Positions 6,401 to 9,646 of a DNA stretch of 9,646 bases are shown here, piece by piece (positions within the stretch are counted from its first letter, which is position 1; every line of letters begins with the position of its first letter). The stretch spans positions 1,687 to 11,332 of the forward strand of contig JANREF010000022.1 in NCBI GenBank assembly GCA_030726195.1, given 5' to 3'. A program made the position numbers and the translations under genes. Source of the DNA: Burkholderiaceae bacterium (GTDB lineage: Bacteria > Pseudomonadota > Gammaproteobacteria > Burkholderiales > Burkholderiaceae_C). Below the pieces are notes generated by a model, which did not search any database, was not told the DNA's origin, and was given only the letters and a program-made list of their open reading frames with translations.

Positions 6401-6515
6401 CTTAGGAGTCTGAGGCTAGCGGCTACCGTGTGCCGCGCTTGTCACCCGTTTGACCGCGCACAGCCATCATGGCCAAGACCCGCAACAGGTTCACACAGGC
6501 AAGCGTCCAAGCGCC

Positions 6516-7610
6516 TCAACGGTGCGCCCTGATGGACGCAACAATGCCGGTGACAAACAGCACCGCCGCCAGCCACTCGAACACGTTGGGCCAGCCCCCG
6601 TCCCACACGAAGCCAAACACCAAGGCAAACAAGGTCTCACTCACAATGAGCTGGCCACACAGGCTGGCACTGAGGCGTTTGCTCGCCACATTCCACAACC
6701 AGCCCGCAACCCAGGCCGAGCCCACGCCCGTAAACGCGCATATCGCCAGAGACCACGCCACGTTGGGCGCAACCATCAAATCACCAAACGGTGTACCCAT
6801 CAAGGCCCACAGCAACAATGCGCCCAGCGCCGTGGGTATGCCTATCCAGCTGGTCCAATCAAACGACGATACTTGTGGGTTGCGCTTGAGCCAACTGGCG
6901 TTCCACAGCGCAAACACCGTCCAGCTCACCATGGACAGCACCGCCATGGCGCTGCCTTGCCAAAACTGACGTGCAAACACACCCGCTTGCAGCTCTGTAG
7001 CATGGGACAAGGTTTGCCACCCCATGAGCGCAATGCCGCAGGCCGTGGCCAGCAAGCCCAAGGCCAAATGCCGCCACAACATGCCAGCGGGCTTGCCCAG
7101 CAACATCACCACAATAGGAATGGTGCCCACAATCAAAGCAGGCACAGCTGTGCCCGCCCATGCGATGGCTACGGCCAATGAGGTGTAGTAGCCACTGAAG
7201 CCCAACACGCTCATGCCGCTGGCAGCCAACCATTGACTGCGCGTAGGCCGCGCAGCACCACGCCACCAACGCCACAACAAAAAGGTCAAGGCAGCCGCAC
7301 CAAAGGCCACAAACCGCCCAGTCGCCACGTCCACCGGACTAAACCCCGGCGCCATGCGAGGCGCCACAAACACCAAGCCCCACAGTGCACCGGCCGCCAA
7401 GCCTGCAGCAATGCCCCAGCCCTGGACATGCCGCTGGCGTTGCTGTTGGCTGCGTGGATGCCCGTGTCCGTCCCCCTGGTCATGCCCCTGGCGCAGCCCA
7501 CCCGACCGTCCTACGGGCACGCCCATCTGGGCCACCGCATGCACAGTCGCCTGCCCTTTGGTGGTCATGTCAAGCGGCGCGCCACCCGTTGCAGTATCGG
7601 TGCTAGGCAT
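6516..7610 (-). CDS. EamA-family drug/metabolite transporter with N-terminal tail
   Basis: An inner-membrane permease of the drug/metabolite transporter superfamily with about ten membrane segments in two EamA repeats. The first starts at GWGIAAGLAAGALWGLVFVA and the second near GSAMAVLSMVSWTVFALWNA. The C-terminal part LIVSETLFALVFGFVWDGG is typical of the second repeat. The 364-residue form starting at 7610 (MPSTDTATGG) is a guess. Other in-frame ATGs lie at 7568 and 7526, and the frame is open to 7724; none has a convincing ribosome site. Any ATG, GTG or TTG choice that keeps the first membrane segment leaves at least about 33 residues before it, including HDQGDGHGHPRSQQQRQRH. That tail is unusual for the family. 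The gene is divergent from ETF-QO. The substrate is unknown. Confidence 0.85.
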   Translation of the reverse strand: MPSTDTATGGAPLDMTTKGQATVHAVAQMGVPVGRSGGLRQGHDQGDGHGHPRSQQQRQRHVQGWGIAAGLAAGALWGLVFVAPRMAPGFSPVDVATGRFVAFGAAALTFLLWRWWRGAARPTRSQWLAASGMSVLGFSGYYTSLAVAIAWAGTAVPALIVGTIPIVVMLLGKPAGMLWRHLALGLLATACGIALMGWQTLSHATELQAGVFARQFWQGSAMAVLSMVSWTVFALWNASWLKRNPQVSSFDWTSWIGIPTALGALLLWALMGTPFGDLMVAPNVAWSLAICAFTGVGSAWVAGWLWNVASKRLSASLCGQLIVSETLFALVFGFVWDGGWPNVFEWLAAVLFVTGIVASIRAHR

Positions 7611-7750
7611 GGCATGTTGGGATGGGTTCAAGAGCGCTCGCTGGTGTGTGCAATGGCTAGGGCGTAGGGGCATGACCAAGGCGTGAAACGGGTTTGGCCA
7701 GACCGCATTGTGCTGCAAGGCCATACCGAGCGAGCCACCGTCGGGTTTAC

Positions 7751-7756
7751 TACAAT
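7751..7756 (+). promoter_or_regulatory. Candidate -10 box for ETF-QO
   Basis: TACAAT lies 39 bases before the ETF-QO start in the divergent gap. No good -35 hexamer occurs at 16-18 bases spacing, so the promoter call is tentative. GGAG at 7784-7787, 8 bases before the ATG, is a good ribosome site. Confidence 0.35.
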
Positions 7757-7795
7757 CACCGACAACTCTTAGAAACCGTTACCGGAGACACACAC

Positions 7796-9481
7796 ATGAC
7801 TGCACCCGCATTGTTAGAAGCCCACGGCCCACGCGAGTCTATGGACTACGACGTTGTGGTGGTGGGAGGCGGCCCTGCGGGCTTGGCCACCGCCATCCGG
7901 CTCAAGCAGCTCGCAGCAGACAAAGGCACCGAGCTCAACGTGGTGGTGCTGGAAAAAGGCTCAGAGCCTGGCGCACATATTTTGAGCGGCGCCGTCATGG
8001 ACCCACGCGCACTGACCGAGCTGCTGCCGCAGTGGCAAGCCATGGGCGCACCTTTGAACCAGCCCGTCACTGGCGACGATGTGCTGTTTTTGACCGAAAC
8101 CGGTGCCAAGCGCACGCCCGATGTGTTGGTACCCAACTGCTTTCACAACAACGGCAACTATGTGGTGAGTTTGGGTGCCGTAACCAAATGGCTGGGCGAA
8201 CAAGCTGAGGCGCTGGGCGTGGAAATATTTCCGGGCTTCACCGCCGCCGAAGTGCTGTACGACGACCAAGGTGCGGTGCGCGGCATCGCAACTGGCGACA
8301 TGGGCATTGGCAAAAACGGTGAAGCCACCGGTGAATTCCAGCTGGGCATGGCGCTGTTGGGCAAGTACACCGTATTTGCCGAAGGTGCGCGCGGCCACTT
8401 GGGCAAGCAGCTCATTGCCAAGTACAAACTCGACGACGGCAAAGACCCCCAAAGCTACGCGCTAGGCGTAAAAGAGCTGTGGGAAGTCACCCCCGACAAA
8501 GCGCAGCCCGGACGCGTGGTGCACACCGCAGGCTGGCCCATGGACAACGACACCTACGGCGGCGGCTTCTTGTACCACCTGGAGGGCAACAAAGTCACGC
8601 TAGGCTTTGTCACAGGGCTGGATTACAAAAACCCGTGGCTCAGCCCATTTGAAGAAATGCAACGCTGGAAGACTCACCCCAGCATCCGTGCCGTTTTGGA
8701 AGGTGGCAAACGCTTGGGCTACGGCGCGCGCGCCATCACAGCGGGCGGCTTGTTGTCACTGCCCAAAACCGTATTTCCTGGCGGCGCATTGGTGGGCTGT
8801 GAGGCAGGCTACCTCAACGCCAGCCGCATCAAAGGCAGCCACGCCGCCATCAAAACCGGCATGTTGTGCGCCGAGGCGGCCTTCGAGGCGGTGCAAGCCG
8901 GGCGCGCCCAAGACGAGCTCAGCGCCTACCCCACAGCGTTCGAACAGAGCTGGCTGCACGACGAGCTCAAGGCCGCCAAGAACTTCAAACAATGGTTTAA
9001 AAAAGGCAATACCGTGGGTGCGCTGATGACCGGCATCGAGCAGTGGCTACTGCCCAAGCTCGGCATGCGCACACCACCTTGGACGGTTCACCGCACCCGC
9101 GCCGACCACACCTACTTGCTGCCTGCGGCCGAATGCACCCCCATTGCCTACCCCAAGCCAGACGGCGTGATCACCTTTGACCGCCTCAGCAGTGTGTTTG
9201 TGAGCAACACCAACCACGCAGAGGACCAGCCCGCCCACCTCACGCTCAAAGACGCCAGCGTGCCGGTTGCCATCAACTTGGCCACCTACGCTGGGCCGGA
9301 GAGCCGCTACTGCCCCGCAGGTGTGTACGAGTACGTGAAAACACCTGAAGGCGCAGACGCCTTGCAAATCAACGCACAAAACTGCGTGCATTGCAAAACC
9401 TGCGACATCAAGGACCCCACGCAAAACATCAACTGGGTCACGCCAGAAGGCGGTGGCGGCCCCAACTACGCGGGCATGTAA
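7796..9481 (+). CDS. Electron transfer flavoprotein-ubiquinone oxidoreductase
   Basis: A 561-residue membrane-associated flavoprotein that passes electrons from reduced ETF, loaded by acyl-CoA and related dehydrogenases, to ubiquinone. The FAD dinucleotide-binding motif GGGPAG is at residues 24-29 within YDVVVVGGGPAGLATAIRL. EPGAHILSGAVMDPRAL and the GGGFLYHLEGNKVTLGFV region are conserved ETF-QO blocks. The [4Fe-4S] cluster ligands are Cys506 (RYCPAGVYE) and Cys530, Cys533 and Cys536 (NCVHCKTCDIKDP), the same arrangement as the mammalian enzyme. The frame is open upstream to 7694, but the ATG at 7796 has GGAG 8 bases before it and gives the normal N-terminus. No etfA, etfB or acyl-CoA dehydrogenase gene lies in the window, so its partner ETF is encoded elsewhere. 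The enzyme is complete, with no missing key residue. Confidence 0.97.
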   Translation: MTAPALLEAHGPRESMDYDVVVVGGGPAGLATAIRLKQLAADKGTELNVVVLEKGSEPGAHILSGAVMDPRALTELLPQWQAMGAPLNQPVTGDDVLFLTETGAKRTPDVLVPNCFHNNGNYVVSLGAVTKWLGEQAEALGVEIFPGFTAAEVLYDDQGAVRGIATGDMGIGKNGEATGEFQLGMALLGKYTVFAEGARGHLGKQLIAKYKLDDGKDPQSYALGVKELWEVTPDKAQPGRVVHTAGWPMDNDTYGGGFLYHLEGNKVTLGFVTGLDYKNPWLSPFEEMQRWKTHPSIRAVLEGGKRLGYGARAITAGGLLSLPKTVFPGGALVGCEAGYLNASRIKGSHAAIKTGMLCAEAAFEAVQAGRAQDELSAYPTAFEQSWLHDELKAAKNFKQWFKKGNTVGALMTGIEQWLLPKLGMRTPPWTVHRTRADHTYLLPAAECTPIAYPKPDGVITFDRLSSVFVSNTNHAEDQPAHLTLKDASVPVAINLATYAGPESRYCPAGVYEYVKTPEGADALQINAQNCVHCKTCDIKDPTQNINWVTPEGGGGPNYAGM

Positions 9482-9496
9482 GCCAGCGCACCGCCC

Positions 9497-9547
9497 ACCC
9501 AACGTCACGCCACCCCAGCCACGCAGCTGTTGCTGGGCTTGGGTTTT
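9497..9547 (+). terminator. Candidate bulged terminator after ETF-QO
   Basis: CCCAGC (9514-9519) pairs with GCTGGG (9532-9537). Outside it, ACCCAA (9497-9502) pairs with TTGGGT (9539-9544), followed by the T-run ending at 9547. The outer and inner stems are separated by 11 unpaired bases on the 5' side and one on the 3' side, so stability is uncertain. Position 16 bases after the stop is right for a terminator. Confidence 0.35.
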
Positions 9548-9551
9548 ACGG

Positions 9552-9579
9552 GCGTTTGGCGTTTGGCGTTTGGCGTTTG
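9552..9579 (+). repeat. Four exact GCGTTTG heptamers
   Basis: GCGTTTG is repeated four times head to tail, followed by a degenerate copy, GTGTTTT, at 9580-9586. A 7-bp period cannot preserve a reading frame, which fits a non-coding location downstream of ETF-QO. Confidence 0.9.
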
Positions 9580-9589
9580 GTGTTTTCTG

Positions 9590-9616
9590 GCTGCTGGTTG
9601 CTGGTTGCTGGTTGCG
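9590..9616 (+). repeat. Second heptamer array, GTTGCTG
   Basis: A variant unit GCTGCTG (9590-9596) is followed by two exact GTTGCTG units (9597-9610) and a partial GTTGCG. It has the same 7-bp period as the neighbouring GCGTTTG array but a different unit, and it is offset from it by three bases. Confidence 0.85.
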
Positions 9617-9646
9617 ACGATATTCTTAGACGTGCTTGTAGGCGCG

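Noticed and set aside
6450..7181. A 243-codon open frame on the plus strand, opposite the EamA transporter
   Set aside because: The translation is rich in His, Gln, Arg and Pro, as expected from the reverse complement of membrane-protein codons, and it has no domain signal.
7694..7795. Longer N-terminus for ETF-QO
   Set aside because: The ATG at 7796 has a good GGAG site and the family N-terminus. The extension would overlap the region upstream of the EamA gene and has no similarity that I recognise.
9552..9616. CRISPR-like array
   Set aside because: The repeats are 7 bp with no spacers and no cas genes nearby, so they are simple tandem repeats.
9626..9646. Possible C-terminal end of a minus-strand gene (RAYKHV, then stop)
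   Set aside because: Only six codons are inside the window, so it cannot be distinguished from chance.

Overview
The window looks like ordinary chromosome from a GC-rich betaproteobacterium, most likely Burkholderiales and probably Comamonadaceae. That placement is inferred from gene content and codon style: a two-subunit succinyl-CoA:3-ketoacid CoA-transferase divergent from a PAS-LuxR regulator, a bacterial ETF-ubiquinone oxidoreductase, and a DUF2062 membrane protein. No sequence comparison was possible. I see no rRNA, tRNA, CRISPR array, transposase, integrase or phage gene.

Layout from left to right. A DUF2062 membrane protein (123-773, +) converges on scoB (855-1493, -). Between their stops lies a perfect 10-bp hairpin. 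scoB lies downstream of scoA (1637-2338, -), and the two are separated by an unusually long 143-bp spacer holding nested inverted repeats. A 72-bp divergent gap carrying a perfect 10-bp inverted repeat separates scoA from a PAS-LuxR regulator (2411-3004, +). Next come a short-repeat region, an AhpD-like peroxidase-related gene (3268-3846, +), a terminator-like hairpin, and a predicted exported metallo-beta-lactamase-fold hydrolase (4051-4986, +). A LysE/RhtB exporter (5246-5878, +) then converges on a hotdog-fold acyl-CoA thioesterase (5919-6338, -). An EamA-type transporter (6516 to about 7610, -) is divergent from ETF-ubiquinone oxidoreductase (7796-9481, +). The right edge carries a candidate terminator and two adjacent arrays of 7-bp tandem repeats.

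Functional reading. Several genes belong to acyl-CoA and ketone-body metabolism. ScoAB activates acetoacetate with succinyl-CoA, a hotdog thioesterase hydrolyses acyl-CoAs, and ETF-QO passes electrons from acyl-CoA dehydrogenases to quinone. The PAS-LuxR protein is the obvious candidate regulator of scoAB and of itself through the shared operator-like repeat. The remaining genes (exporters, AhpD-like protein, exported MBL hydrolase, DUF2062 protein) look like single-gene units.

I found no convincing new multigene system. The most interesting features are non-coding: the operator that abuts the regulator's start codon, the structured scoA-scoB spacer, the mutually exclusive hairpins after the AhpD-like gene, and the paired heptamer arrays. 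The unavoidable His/Gln-rich N-terminal tail on the EamA transporter is also unusual.
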